64,000 nt of DNA, taken from the NCBI GenBank assembly GCA_963540505.1, contig CAUTMV010000001.1, positions 62,001 through 126,000 on the forward strand. The letters run 5' to 3'. The notes beneath the pieces were generated by a model that worked only from the letters and a program-made list of their open reading frames with translations, made no database searches and was not told where the DNA came from. The position numbers were made by a program, and so were the translations under genes. Source of the DNA: Wolinella sp963540505. Lineage in GTDB: Bacteria > Campylobacterota > Campylobacteria > Campylobacterales > Helicobacteraceae. Shown piece by piece: positions 1 through 8,543 of this stretch. Within the stretch, counting starts at the first letter, position 1. Each line of letters opens with the position of its first letter.

Positions 1-146
1 AGCTTCTAGAGAGCCAAGATGATGAGCGTATCGCGCAATATGCACATCTTTTGCTTGATCAAGCAAGGCTTTTAGAGAGCGGCACACTTAAGGATACAGC
101 GGGATTTGCCAAGCGACTTAACGCACTTCTGGCGCGATCGCTTTAG
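1..146 (+). CDS. htpG: Molecular chaperone HtpG (Hsp90), C-terminal end only
   Basis: The reading frame with codons at positions 3, 6, 9 and so on is open from the window edge to a TAG at 144-146, giving 47 residues that end in RLNALLARSL. The pattern YAHLLLDQARLLESGTL followed by an F-x-K-R-L-N-x-L-L tail matches the C-terminal dimerisation end of bacterial Hsp90 (family knowledge). HtpG is a cytoplasmic ATP-dependent chaperone. The ATPase and middle domains lie outside the window, so identity rests on this tail alone. Confidence 0.75.
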   Translation, partial: LLESQDDERIAQYAHLLLDQARLLESGTLKDTAGFAKRLNALLARSL

Positions 147-198
147 ATTTTGTGATTTTACGCGCGGTGGGGCGGGTTGTTTTGGTTGCGTTTTGAGA

Positions 199-204
199 TA
201 TAAT
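199..204 (+). promoter_or_regulatory. sodC promoter, -10 box
   Basis: A perfect TATAAT lies 37 bases before the sodC ATG, preceded by T-rich stretches instead of a -35 box. This is the usual vegetative promoter form in Campylobacterota. It gives sodC its own transcript after htpG. Confidence 0.6.
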
Positions 205-240
205 TGCGCCTGCAAATTAAAATCATTCGAAAGGATTTCT

Positions 241-780
241 ATGAAGAAAATTATTCTTGCTAGTCTTGCGCTAGGAAGTCTGTTGTTCGCTCACGAGCAT
301 GAGGCAGAGTTTAACCCCAAGTCAGTCCGACACTTGGTGATCCCTATGGAGCAACTAGGTGAAAAGGGCAACATGAAAGTGGGTGAAGTGGTCGTGATTG
401 AGACAAATTACGGTGTGGCTTTTTTTCCTAATCTAAAGGGTGTCGAGAGCGGTGCTCACGGATTCCATGTGCATGTCAATCCCGATTGCGGCGCGACTGA
501 GAAAGGTCTTGGCATGAAAGCGGGCGGACACTGGGATCCCAACAATTCAAAACGACACTCATTCCCATGGGACGATAAAGGACACAAAGGCGATTTGCCT
601 ATCCTTTTTGCAGATAAAGATGGCAATGCGACCTACCCTGTCCTTGCTCCTAAAATCAAGTCCATTGATGAGCTCAAAGGGCACTCTTTGATGGTGCATG
701 TAGGCGGAGATAATCACCACGATACTCCAAAGCCTCTTGGCGGTGGCGGTCCTCGACTTATCTGCGGCGTGATTAAGTAA
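241..780 (+). CDS. sodC: Periplasmic Cu,Zn superoxide dismutase SodC
   Basis: Converts superoxide to oxygen and hydrogen peroxide in the periplasm. The 179-residue product starts with a signal peptide (MKK, then hydrophobic residues 4-16). Copper ligands H76 and H78 sit in GFHVHVNPDCG, further ligands are the H97, H106 and H115 region and H153, and C83 can pair with C175 in the C-terminal GGGGPRLICGVI signature. All catalytic residues look intact. The ATG at 241 was chosen because AAAGGA precedes it and the signal peptide begins there; the frame is open further upstream but without family similarity. It is monocistronic, with its own TATAAT and a strong terminator. No RGGAATC word occurs in it. 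Confidence 0.93.
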   Translation: MKKIILASLALGSLLFAHEHEAEFNPKSVRHLVIPMEQLGEKGNMKVGEVVVIETNYGVAFFPNLKGVESGAHGFHVHVNPDCGATEKGLGMKAGGHWDPNNSKRHSFPWDDKGHKGDLPILFADKDGNATYPVLAPKIKSIDELKGHSLMVHVGGDNHHDTPKPLGGGGPRLICGVIK

Positions 781-787
781 CCCCGCT

Positions 788-820
788 ACTAGCCCTTTTG
801 GGCTAGTGATTACTTTTAAA
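788..820 (+). terminator. sodC rho-independent terminator
   Basis: ACTAGCCC (788-795), a TTTT loop, then GGGCTAGT (800-807) form a perfect 8-bp stem 7 bases after the sodC stop, followed by a T-rich stretch. Confidence 0.8.
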
Positions 821-952
821 ACTCTTCAAAAATTTCCGTTACAATCCATTACAAAAGTCTGCTCGCTAAAGGTGTGGCTTTGGAATGTCATTAAAGGCGT
901 GAGCCTTAAGCGTGGCGGGGAATCGATTAACCAACATCTATCTAGGAATCGC

Positions 953-1849
953 ATGACACAAAAATACAGAGAGTTGCTTGCGGATTTTTCACTCATCGTG
1001 GTTGCGACTATTTGGGGTGTTACCTTTTTGATGGTGCAGGAGGCGACGCGTGAAGTCCCTGTGTTTGCCTTTTTGTTTTGGCGATTCCTGCTTGCAAGCT
1101 CGCTGTTTTTTATCCTCGGAATGCTTTTAAAACAGCTTATTTTTGATTTAGATTCCTTGAGATCCGGCATTAAACTTGGCGTGCTTTTGTGCTCGGGATT
1201 TATGTTTCAAACCTTTGGGCTACAATACGCACCCAGCTCCATTGTGGGCTTTATTACCGGCATGTATGTGGTTTTTGTCCCGATTCTTATGTGGCTTTTT
1301 TTCAAAGAGAGAGCCTCGATTTTTACACTCATCGGTGTGTTTTCCTCGGCTTTTGGTTTATGGCTTATTAGCACGGAGGGCAGGGGTATTGCTCTAGGAA
1401 GTGGCGAGATTTTGACACTCGTTTCTTCGCTATTTTTTGCTGCTCACATCGTATTTACGGGGATTTTCTCGATTAAGCACAAGATTTTTCCACTCATTTT
1501 TGGGCAATTTTGCACCGCAGCGATTATATCTTTGCTTCTTTCGCTCTGCTTTGATTCCCGCACGATTCCTGTCGAAGCGTCCTATGCGTTTTTAAAGGCC
1601 CTCATTATCACCGCGGTTTTTGCTACGGTGCTTGCGGATTTTACGCAGACTTATGTGCAGCGTTTTACCACGCCTGCGAAAGTCGCCGTGATTTTTACGA
1701 TTGAGCCCCTATCTGCGGGAATCTTTGGCTATTATGTCGGCGGGGAAGCGCTAGGAATCGCGCAGATTCTAGGTGGCACGCTTATCATCATTGCCATGCT
1801 TAGTATCGAGCTTGGCACACTCCTTTATAAGCGCAAAAAGCCAAGATGA
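953..1849 (+). CDS. EamA/DMT-superfamily exporter
   Basis: A 298-residue inner-membrane protein with about ten hydrophobic segments in two repeated halves, typical of drug/metabolite transporters of the EamA (RhaT-like) family. The N-terminal half carries the family pattern TIWGVTFLMVQEA, and the second half has FTIEPLSAGIFGYYVGGEALG, matching the conserved EP-x-x-A-x-x-G-x-x-x-x-G-E motif. The ATG at 953 follows AGGAAT and begins just before the first membrane segment; earlier in-frame starts give a non-hydrophobic, unconserved extension. The substrate cannot be told from sequence. A TACAAT at 840-845 could be its -10 box. It is not obviously coupled to gltX. Confidence 0.8.
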   Translation: MTQKYRELLADFSLIVVATIWGVTFLMVQEATREVPVFAFLFWRFLLASSLFFILGMLLKQLIFDLDSLRSGIKLGVLLCSGFMFQTFGLQYAPSSIVGFITGMYVVFVPILMWLFFKERASIFTLIGVFSSAFGLWLISTEGRGIALGSGEILTLVSSLFFAAHIVFTGIFSIKHKIFPLIFGQFCTAAIISLLLSLCFDSRTIPVEASYAFLKALIITAVFATVLADFTQTYVQRFTTPAKVAVIFTIEPLSAGIFGYYVGGEALGIAQILGGTLIIIAMLSIELGTLLYKRKKPR

Positions 1850-1896
1850 GCTACAATCAACGTTAGTTTTTCAGCATTATATTTTTAAGGATTTTT

Positions 1897-3213
1897 ATGC
1901 TTCGTTTCGCACCAAGTCCGACGGGAGATATGCACACGGGGAATCTCCGCGCCGCGATTTTTAACTACATTATCGCCAAACAGCAAGACGAGCGATTCCT
2001 GCTTCGTATCGAAGATACGGACAGGGAGCGCAATATCGAGGGCAAGGATAAGGAGATTTTATCTCTTCTAAATCTCTTTGGAATCGTGTGTGATGAGTTT
2101 ATGATCCAGAGTGATAATTTCCCGCGCCACAGGCAGATGGCAGGGTATCTAATCGCGCAAAATAGGGCATTTTATTGCTATTGTTCTAAGGAATTTTTGG
2201 AGCAAAAACGCGAGGAATCGCTCACCAAAAAAGAGCCTTTTCGCTATCACGATGAGTGGGCAGAGGTTGAAAAAGCCACCAATCCACACCCCGTGATCCG
2301 CCTTAGAGGCGCGAGCGAGGATATGAGTTTTTTTGATGAGATTAAGGGCGAGGTGAAATTTAGCGCGAGTGAAATTGATAGCTTCGTGATTATGCGTGAA
2401 GATGGGATTCCTACGTATAATTTCGCCTGCGCGATTGATGATATGCTTGCTGATGTGAGTTTTATCGTGCGTGGTGAAGATCACGTCTCAAACACGCCCA
2501 AGCAGATGCTAATTCATCAGGGAATTGGCTACACAAAGCGTCTAAAATATGCACATCTGCCGATTTTGCTCAATGATGAGGGCAAAAAAATGAGCAAGCG
2601 CGATAGTGCTTCAAGCGTGCAGTGGCTTTTAGAGGAGGGATTTTTGCCCCAAGCGATCGCAAATTACCTCATTTTGATGGGGAATAAAACGCCGTGTGAA
2701 GTTTTCACGCTCAAAGAGGCGATTGCTTGGTTTGATATTACCCATGTCGCGAAAGCTCCGGCAAAATTTGACCTTGATAAGCTCCGATTCCTAAACCGCG
2801 AACATTTTAAACGCCTAAACGAGCAGGATTTGGCGTTTTTGCTTGACCACAAAGACCCGAGTGTGGGCGCGCTTGCAAAGCTCTATTTGCAGGAATCAAG
2901 CACGCTCAATGAACTTAGAGAGAAGATTGGCGCGCTTTTTGCGCCTAAGATTCCTGCGGGCGAATTTGAGGAATCGATTCGCACGCTCTATCCGCATTTG
3001 CGCGCGATGATTGAGGAGAGGAGCGAGGCACTGAAAGATTTTGAAGCGTTTAAAAAAGAGGCGATGAGCCGCTCCAATCTCAAAGGCAAGCACTTTTTCA
3101 AATCGCTCCGATTCCTGCTTACGGGCAGCGAGAATGGTCCTGAATTAAGCGAGCTTTTCGAATATATTCGATTTTTCTTTAGCGACGTCATCAAACTCAA
3201 GGAGGCAAAATGA
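1897..3213 (+). CDS. gltX: Glutamyl-tRNA synthetase GltX2, probably Glu-tRNA(Gln)-forming
   Basis: Class I aminoacyl-tRNA synthetase of 438 residues. The ATP-binding HIGH motif appears as HTGN at residues 13-16 and the KMSKR loop is at 231-235. From memory the sequence resembles the second GluRS of Helicobacter pylori (HP0643), which charges tRNA-Gln with glutamate for later amidation by GatCAB, more than the first (HP0476): it shares the opening MLRFAPSPTGDMH and similar length. The specificity is therefore inferred, not visible in motifs. The stop codon overlaps the start of the YggT gene by 4 bases (ATGA), so the two are probably co-translated. A TACAAT at 1852-1857 is a plausible promoter. 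Confidence 0.9.
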   Translation: MLRFAPSPTGDMHTGNLRAAIFNYIIAKQQDERFLLRIEDTDRERNIEGKDKEILSLLNLFGIVCDEFMIQSDNFPRHRQMAGYLIAQNRAFYCYCSKEFLEQKREESLTKKEPFRYHDEWAEVEKATNPHPVIRLRGASEDMSFFDEIKGEVKFSASEIDSFVIMREDGIPTYNFACAIDDMLADVSFIVRGEDHVSNTPKQMLIHQGIGYTKRLKYAHLPILLNDEGKKMSKRDSASSVQWLLEEGFLPQAIANYLILMGNKTPCEVFTLKEAIAWFDITHVAKAPAKFDLDKLRFLNREHFKRLNEQDLAFLLDHKDPSVGALAKLYLQESSTLNELREKIGALFAPKIPAGEFEESIRTLYPHLRAMIEERSEALKDFEAFKKEAMSRSNLKGKHFFKSLRFLLTGSENGPELSELFEYIRFFFSDVIKLKEAK

Positions 3214-3503
3214 TACTCTCAACACTTATTGAGGCATTCGCACAGATCCTCCACATGCTCATCACGCTCTACATTTGGATCGTGATCATCGCAGCGCTCA
3301 TCAGCTGGGTGCGCCCCGATCCCTATAATCCGATTGTGCAGATTCTTGCGCGCCTGACCGAGCCGCTCTATTATCAGATGAGGCGCACCTTTCCGACCTC
3401 TTTTAGTGGAGTTGATTTGGCGCCACTTATCGCGATTATCGTGCTTGAGTTTTTGGATCTCTTTTTTGTGAAGCTTCTTTTTGCTCTAGCGCATTCATTA
3501 TGA
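3210..3503 (+). CDS. YggT-family membrane protein
   Basis: A 97-residue protein with two hydrophobic segments separated by the family signature SWVRPDPYNPIVQILARLTEPL, which identifies YggT (PF02325). Such proteins sit in the inner membrane and have been linked to osmotic tolerance and, in cyanobacteria, to cell shape; no firm biochemical role is known. It overlaps gltX2 upstream and slt downstream by 4 bases each (ATGA junctions), giving a tightly coupled three-gene operon. Confidence 0.85.
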   Translation: MILSTLIEAFAQILHMLITLYIWIVIIAALISWVRPDPYNPIVQILARLTEPLYYQMRRTFPTSFSGVDLAPLIAIIVLEFLDLFFVKLLFALAHSL

Positions 3504-5092
3504 GATTTTTCCTTTTAGCGATATTTCCACTCCTACTTTTGGGCGAGGAGATTACGCTCTCATTTCTCAAAAGCAAACCCGCGGGAATCGCGCGCGATTT
3601 TTATATTTGGCAATTTTTAGATCAGGATATTACCCCTAGCGAGGCGAATGAGGCATACAAACTAATTCATAAAATGAACACCAAAATCTTTAGTCGCTAC
3701 TTTAAAAAGACGGACGATAAAACTCTCTCGCGGCGCACTATTTGCGAAAATATGGAGCTTGCGGAGCTGCTCAAGCAAGAGGCAGAGTGTATCGGCTATG
3801 GGCTGAAGCTAAGCGATGCGGCTAAGCTCGGTAAAAGCGAGCTGAAGAGGCTTGCCAAAAAGCTCAAAAATGACGCGCCCAAGCGAGCTGAAGAGCTGGA
3901 GATTTTAAGCGCGAAAGATCCGCTTGCTAAGCTTGTCGATTCCCAAGATGCGGCACTTTTTGCGTCGGTTTTTGAGGGCATGGGGCAGGGGTATCGCCTC
4001 ACGCATTTTAATCGGGCGATTCCCGTAAAAAAGCTTGAGATTCTCGCAAATCAGGGCAACTACAAGATGGGGTATGTGCTGCGAATGATTATTATGAACC
4101 CCGCCTTTACCGCTTTGCAAAAATCCCTCGCCAAAGCTTCTGATATTACCAACGCCGATTCCCAGACACTCTTTTATTTGGGGATAAATGCCCTTACACA
4201 CGGGCAAAAAGAGCATGCGGTTAACTATTTTGTGCGCGCAAAGAATCATGCGCAAGACCCGTTTTTTATCACCCGCGCGCTTTTTTGGCACTATCTTGCT
4301 TCGGGGGATTTGGCGATTCTCGCGGAGGTGGCTAAATCAAATTATCCGAGCATCTATTCGATTTATGCGACGCAAACGTTGGGAATCGCCCCATCTTTTC
4401 AGATTGTGTGGGAGGTGGCGAGCGAAGATATGCCCAAAGAGGCGAGCTGGGATACCAAAGATCCTTTCGTGTGGGGCGCGCTTGCTAAAGAGAGCAGCAG
4501 TGCCTCTCCCGCTTTGCATTCGCAACAGACGCAGTCGCATTTGGCTCTCCTTATGCAGCGGGAATCGAAATTCCAAAAGCACTTCTACATTCGCCCGTAT
4601 AGGGAGATTTTCGCCCCTTTTAGTGAGGAGAAGCAAGCCCTTCTTTATGCGATTGCAAAGCAGGAGAGCCATCTTATCCCCACGGCGATCTCTTCCTCTT
4701 ACGCGCTTGGAATGATGCAAATCATGCCCTTTAATGTCGAGTCCATCGCGAAGAAACTCGGCGAGAATCGCGCGCTTACCGATATGTTTGACCCTTCAAT
4801 CAATGTCAAATATGCCGAGATTTTTCTGCGCGATCTTGTGCGCGAATTTTCCCATCCACTTTTTATCGCTTACGCATACAACGGTGGTCCCGGTTTCGCA
4901 CGTCGTATGCTTGCTCAGGGCAGACTTTTTAAAAAATCGCGCGCGCTCGATCCATGGTATAGCCTTGAGATGGTTCCTTACGAAGAATCGCGATATTATG
5001 GAAGCAAGGTGCTTGCAAATTACATTATCTATCAGCAGTCTTTTGGCAGGGAGATTAATATCACGGAGCTGCTGCGTAAAACTTTGCTTTAA
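3500..5092 (+). CDS. slt: Soluble lytic murein transglycosylase (Slt70-like)
   Basis: A 530-residue periplasmic enzyme expected to cleave the MurNAc-GlcNAc bond of peptidoglycan with formation of 1,6-anhydro ends. A signal peptide occupies about residues 1-15. A long helical, repeat-like region forms the U-shaped part of the family. The C-terminal lysozyme-like domain carries catalytic Glu389 in AKQESHL, followed by SSSYALGMMQIMP and AYNGGPG, the three standard motifs of family 1 lytic transglycosylases. Translation starts in the last codons of the YggT gene. All key residues are present. Confidence 0.9.
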   Translation: MRFFLLAIFPLLLLGEEITLSFLKSKPAGIARDFYIWQFLDQDITPSEANEAYKLIHKMNTKIFSRYFKKTDDKTLSRRTICENMELAELLKQEAECIGYGLKLSDAAKLGKSELKRLAKKLKNDAPKRAEELEILSAKDPLAKLVDSQDAALFASVFEGMGQGYRLTHFNRAIPVKKLEILANQGNYKMGYVLRMIIMNPAFTALQKSLAKASDITNADSQTLFYLGINALTHGQKEHAVNYFVRAKNHAQDPFFITRALFWHYLASGDLAILAEVAKSNYPSIYSIYATQTLGIAPSFQIVWEVASEDMPKEASWDTKDPFVWGALAKESSSASPALHSQQTQSHLALLMQRESKFQKHFYIRPYREIFAPFSEEKQALLYAIAKQESHLIPTAISSSYALGMMQIMPFNVESIAKKLGENRALTDMFDPSINVKYAEIFLRDLVREFSHPLFIAYAYNGGPGFARRMLAQGRLFKKSRALDPWYSLEMVPYEESRYYGSKVLANYIIYQQSFGREINITELLRKTLL

Positions 5093-5147
5093 ATTTTCTC
5101 TGTTAAAATGACGGATTGTCATTAAAAATATAAAACAAGATAATTTT

Positions 5148-5888
5148 ATGAGTCAAAAAATTGTGCAGATGAATGGGGTTCATAAATATTTTGGCGATTT
5201 CCACGCGCTGGATAATATCAATTTTAGCGTGCGTAAGGGCGAAATCGTCGTTATTTGTGGTCCAAGCGGGAGTGGTAAATCCACGCTCATTCGGTGTATT
5301 AACGCGCTTGAGGAGATTGATGAGGGCGAGATTATCATCGATGGCAAGCGGCTTTATGACAAAGATACGGACATCAATAAAATCCGCTCCGAAGTGGGTA
5401 TGGTGTTTCAGCATTTCAATCTGTTTCCGCACTTGACGATTCTCGAAAACATCTCAATTGCGCAGATTAGGGTCAAGGGGCTTTCAAAAAGTGAGGCAGA
5501 TGAGAATTCCATGGAGATTCTAAAAAAAGTGCAGCTCGAGCACAAGGCGCATGGCTATCCTAACGAGCTTTCAGGCGGGCAAAAGCAGCGCGTAGCGATT
5601 GCGAGAACCGTGGCGATGAAGCCCAAAGTGGTGCTTTTTGATGAGCCCACGAGTGCGCTGGATCCCGAGATGATCGGCGAGGTGCTTGATGTCATGCGCC
5701 AGCTTGCGCGCGAGCACTATACACTTGTTTGTGTGACGCATGAGATGGGCTTTGCCAAAGAAGTGAGTGATCGGATTTTGTTTATGGATCATGGCGTGAT
5801 TATGGAGGATACGATTCCCGAGCAGTTTTTTGCGCAGCCCAAAACCGAGCGTGCAAAGAAATTTTTGAATGAGATTTTGACGCACTAA
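5148..5888 (+). CDS. Polar amino-acid ABC transporter, ATP-binding subunit (GlnQ-like)
   Basis: A 246-residue ATPase powering uptake at the inner face of the cytoplasmic membrane. Walker A is GPSGSGKS, the signature is LSGGQKQRVAIAR, Walker B is VVLFDEPTSALDPE and the switch histidine is in CVTHEMGFA. This combination is typical of the GlnQ/HisP group. A weak AAGA precedes the ATG, and TAAAAT at 5104-5109 is a possible -10 box. It heads a four-gene cluster with two binding proteins and one permease. The substrate is an inference: a polar amino acid such as glutamine, cystine or an acidic residue. No RGGAATC word lies in most of this gene. Confidence 0.9.
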   Translation: MSQKIVQMNGVHKYFGDFHALDNINFSVRKGEIVVICGPSGSGKSTLIRCINALEEIDEGEIIIDGKRLYDKDTDINKIRSEVGMVFQHFNLFPHLTILENISIAQIRVKGLSKSEADENSMEILKKVQLEHKAHGYPNELSGGQKQRVAIARTVAMKPKVVLFDEPTSALDPEMIGEVLDVMRQLAREHYTLVCVTHEMGFAKEVSDRILFMDHGVIMEDTIPEQFFAQPKTERAKKFLNEILTH

Positions 5889-5907
5889 ACAAGCAAAAGG
5901 AGAGCAG

Positions 5908-6711
5908 ATGAAAAAGGTTTTGATAGGATTTCTCTTCGCCCTTGGAGTGGCATGGGCGGCGGATATGGCGTTGTGGGAAAAATCGACCCTCAATGCGATT
6001 ATCAAGCGCGGCGAGCTTCGCGTGAGCACGGATCCGGGCTATTATCCTTTCGAAATGAAGGACAAAAAGGGCAATGTCATCGGTTTTGATATTGACATTG
6101 CGCGCGAAATGGCAAAAGCGATGGGTGTGAAGCTCACCATTGTGCAGGGGAGCTTTGATAGCCTTATTTCCGGGCTTTTGACGGACAAAGCGGATCTGAT
6201 TCTCGCAGCGATGACGATTACCCCCGAGCGAAACCTAAAAGTCTCCTTTGCCAATCCTTACTTTACCATCGGACAGACGCTTCTCCTCCGACCCGATCTC
6301 AAGAATCGTGTCAAAAGCTACAAAGACTTGGACAAATCCGAATTCACTATCGTGACCAAGCTCGGTGTTACGGGAGAATTCACCGCGCGTCGCATGATGA
6401 AAAACGCAAACATTAAGACCTATGACACGGAGGCTGAGGCGGTGCAAGAGGTGCTAAATGGCAAGGCGGACGCGTTTATTTATGATTATCCTTTCAACGC
6501 AGCTTTCATGATGCAAAAAGGCAAAGGAATGCTCGTCCATCTTGACCAATCAATCACTTACGAACCGCTTGGAATCGCGCTCAAAAAGGGCGACCCCGAT
6601 TTTCTCAACTGGCTTAATCACTTCCTCGCTCAAATTAAGCACGATGGGACGTATGATGAGCTTCATCATCGATGGTTTGTCGATACGAAGTGGTTTGATA
6701 GAATCCAGTAA
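5908..6711 (+). CDS. Amino-acid ABC transporter periplasmic binding protein, copy 1
   Basis: A 267-residue family 3 solute-binding protein (SBP_bac_3). A signal peptide covers about residues 1-18 (ending in AWAADMA), and the mature part has the domain-1 signature GYYPFEMKDKKGNVIGFDID. AAGGAG lies just before the ATG. It is about two-thirds identical, by eye, to the next gene; the strongest differences are around the ligand cleft (for example QGSFDSLISG against PTSWDGLIPG), so the two may bind different amino acids and share one permease and ATPase. Confidence 0.9.
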   Translation: MKKVLIGFLFALGVAWAADMALWEKSTLNAIIKRGELRVSTDPGYYPFEMKDKKGNVIGFDIDIAREMAKAMGVKLTIVQGSFDSLISGLLTDKADLILAAMTITPERNLKVSFANPYFTIGQTLLLRPDLKNRVKSYKDLDKSEFTIVTKLGVTGEFTARRMMKNANIKTYDTEAEAVQEVLNGKADAFIYDYPFNAAFMMQKGKGMLVHLDQSITYEPLGIALKKGDPDFLNWLNHFLAQIKHDGTYDELHHRWFVDTKWFDRIQ

Positions 6712-6729
6712 CCAAGGAGATTAACCATC

Positions 6730-7536
6730 ATGAAAAAGATTTTAGCGGGAATCCTGCTCTCATTTTGTGCCCTCTTTGCCGCGGATATGACACTGTGGCA
6801 GAAATCTACTCTCAATGAAATCATCAAGCGCGGCGAGCTTAGAATCGGGTTGGAGCCCGGCTATTTGCCCTTTGAGATGAAGGACAAGAAGGGTAATATC
6901 ATCGGCTTTGATGTGGATATCGCGCGCGAAATGGCAAAGGCAATGGGCGTGAAGCTAAAACTCGTGCCAACTTCGTGGGATGGGCTGATTCCCGGGCTCA
7001 TCACGGAGAAATTCGATCTGATTATTTCGGGCATGACAATCTCTCAAGAGCGCAATTTGCGGGTGAATTTTGCCGAACCTTATGTCGTTGTGGGGCAGTC
7101 TTTGCTCGTGCGAAAGGGGCTTGAGAAGGGGATTAAGAGCTACAAGGATCTTGATAAGCCCGAATATACGCTTGTGACAAAATTCGGCGTCTCGGCGGAA
7201 TTTGCTGCAAAAAGACTCTTTAAAAATGCAAAACTAAAGACCTATGATACCGAAGCAGACGCAGCTCAAGAGCTACTTAATGGCAAAGCGGATATTTTTA
7301 TTTTTGACTTGCCCTTTAACGTCGCTTTCATGGCGCAAAAGGGGCGTGCCGGGGGAATCGTGCATATTCAGGAGCCCCTCACTTATGAACCGCTAGGCTG
7401 GGCGATTAAAAAGGGCGACCCCGACTTTTTGGACTGGCTTAATCACTTCCTCGCTCAGATTAAGCACGATGGCAGCTATGAAGAGCTGTATAATCGATGG
7501 TTTGTCGAGACAAAATGGCTTGAGAAAATTCAGTAA
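6730..7536 (+). CDS. Amino-acid ABC transporter periplasmic binding protein, copy 2
   Basis: A 268-residue paralog of the preceding gene with its own signal peptide (residues 1-18, ending LFAADMT). It keeps the SBP_bac_3 core GYLPFEMKDKKGNIIGFDVD and the near-identical tail WLNHFLAQIKHDGSY. It arose by tandem duplication. Ligand-cleft positions differ from copy 1, which suggests a second specificity instead of simple dosage. AAGGAG lies about 10 bases before the ATG. It is 6 bases from the permease gene. Confidence 0.9.
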   Translation: MKKILAGILLSFCALFAADMTLWQKSTLNEIIKRGELRIGLEPGYLPFEMKDKKGNIIGFDVDIAREMAKAMGVKLKLVPTSWDGLIPGLITEKFDLIISGMTISQERNLRVNFAEPYVVVGQSLLVRKGLEKGIKSYKDLDKPEYTLVTKFGVSAEFAAKRLFKNAKLKTYDTEADAAQELLNGKADIFIFDLPFNVAFMAQKGRAGGIVHIQEPLTYEPLGWAIKKGDPDFLDWLNHFLAQIKHDGSYEELYNRWFVETKWLEKIQ

Positions 7537-7542
7537 CATAAC

Positions 7543-8508
7543 ATGAAAAAGCACCACTCCATCCTAGAAAACAAGCCTCTTGGATACTTGCTTGCCACAC
7601 TCTTTTTCGTCGTGCTTGGCTACTCTATGTATCTTGCAGGCTCGAGCATTAATTACATTTGGAAGTGGAATACGATTCCCAAGTATTTTGCCTATCAGCA
7701 GGCGCTAAGTCTGGAATCTCCCCTCAATGGGGAACTAAAGATCCTCTCTGATCGCGAGATTGAGATTGTGAGTGATGGGGAGCGCAGGAAGCTGGACGTC
7801 AGCGGTTATAGCCTTGAATATGCCGATGGCGAGATGATTTATGAAGGCGATGTGCTCGCGAAAAAGAGTGAATATCGCGCAGGACCTTTGGTGCGCGGGC
7901 TTTTGATGACGATCAAAGTGTCGCTTCTTGCGGGGGTAATTGCCTTTTTTATCGGGGCGTTGCTTGCTCTTATGAAGATTTCTAAAATTCAAGTCTTCCG
8001 CACGATTGCAACCGTTTACATCGAGGTAATTCGCGGGACGCCCCTTTTGGTGCAGATTTTTATTTTCTATTTCATCATTGCGACAATTTTTGAGATCGAT
8101 AGCTTCTATGCCGGGGCGATTTCACTTGCGATATTTTATGGTGCGTATATTGCTGAGGTGCTTCGCGGGGCGATCCAGTCGATTGATAAGGGGCAGCAAG
8201 AGGCGGCTCTCTCGCTTGGAATGAACTATTTTCAGACCATGACGCTCATCATCATACCTCAAGCACTCAAACGCTCCCTGCCATCGCTCACGGGCGAGAT
8301 GATTGCGCTTATTAAGGATTCCTCGCTTGTGTCCGTGATTTCGGTTACGGATCTTACCAAAGTCGGGCGCGAAATGGTCGCCAATACCTTCTCGCCCTTT
8401 GAGACGTGGATTGTCGTGGCGATTATGTATTTTGCCATTACCTCTTCGCTCTCGCTTCTTGCCCATCGCCTTGAAGACAACATGAAAAGACGCGGGGGAC
8501 TCTCTTGA
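7543..8508 (+). CDS. Amino-acid ABC transporter permease (GlnP/HisM family)
   Basis: A 321-residue inner-membrane permease. One membrane segment near residues 12-32 is followed by an unusual hydrophilic insert of roughly 80 residues, then the conserved permease domain (TIKVSLLAGVIAFFIGALLAL). The EAA loop that contacts the ATPase reads GQQEAALSLGMNYFQTMTLIIIPQALKRSLP. Standard GlnP-type permeases are about 220 residues, so the N-terminal extension is extra and probably periplasmic. There is no strong ribosome binding site; it starts 6 bases after the previous stop and is probably translationally coupled. Confidence 0.88.
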   Translation: MKKHHSILENKPLGYLLATLFFVVLGYSMYLAGSSINYIWKWNTIPKYFAYQQALSLESPLNGELKILSDREIEIVSDGERRKLDVSGYSLEYADGEMIYEGDVLAKKSEYRAGPLVRGLLMTIKVSLLAGVIAFFIGALLALMKISKIQVFRTIATVYIEVIRGTPLLVQIFIFYFIIATIFEIDSFYAGAISLAIFYGAYIAEVLRGAIQSIDKGQQEAALSLGMNYFQTMTLIIIPQALKRSLPSLTGEMIALIKDSSLVSVISVTDLTKVGREMVANTFSPFETWIVVAIMYFAITSSLSLLAHRLEDNMKRRGGLS

Positions 8509-8543
8509 TGGCTCCGCATTTTCCGAACCTTTAGAGGGTTTGC

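Noticed and set aside
826..1170. Minus-strand open frame opposite the EamA exporter gene
   Set aside because: Low-complexity shadow of a transporter gene, without ribosome binding site or recognisable domain.
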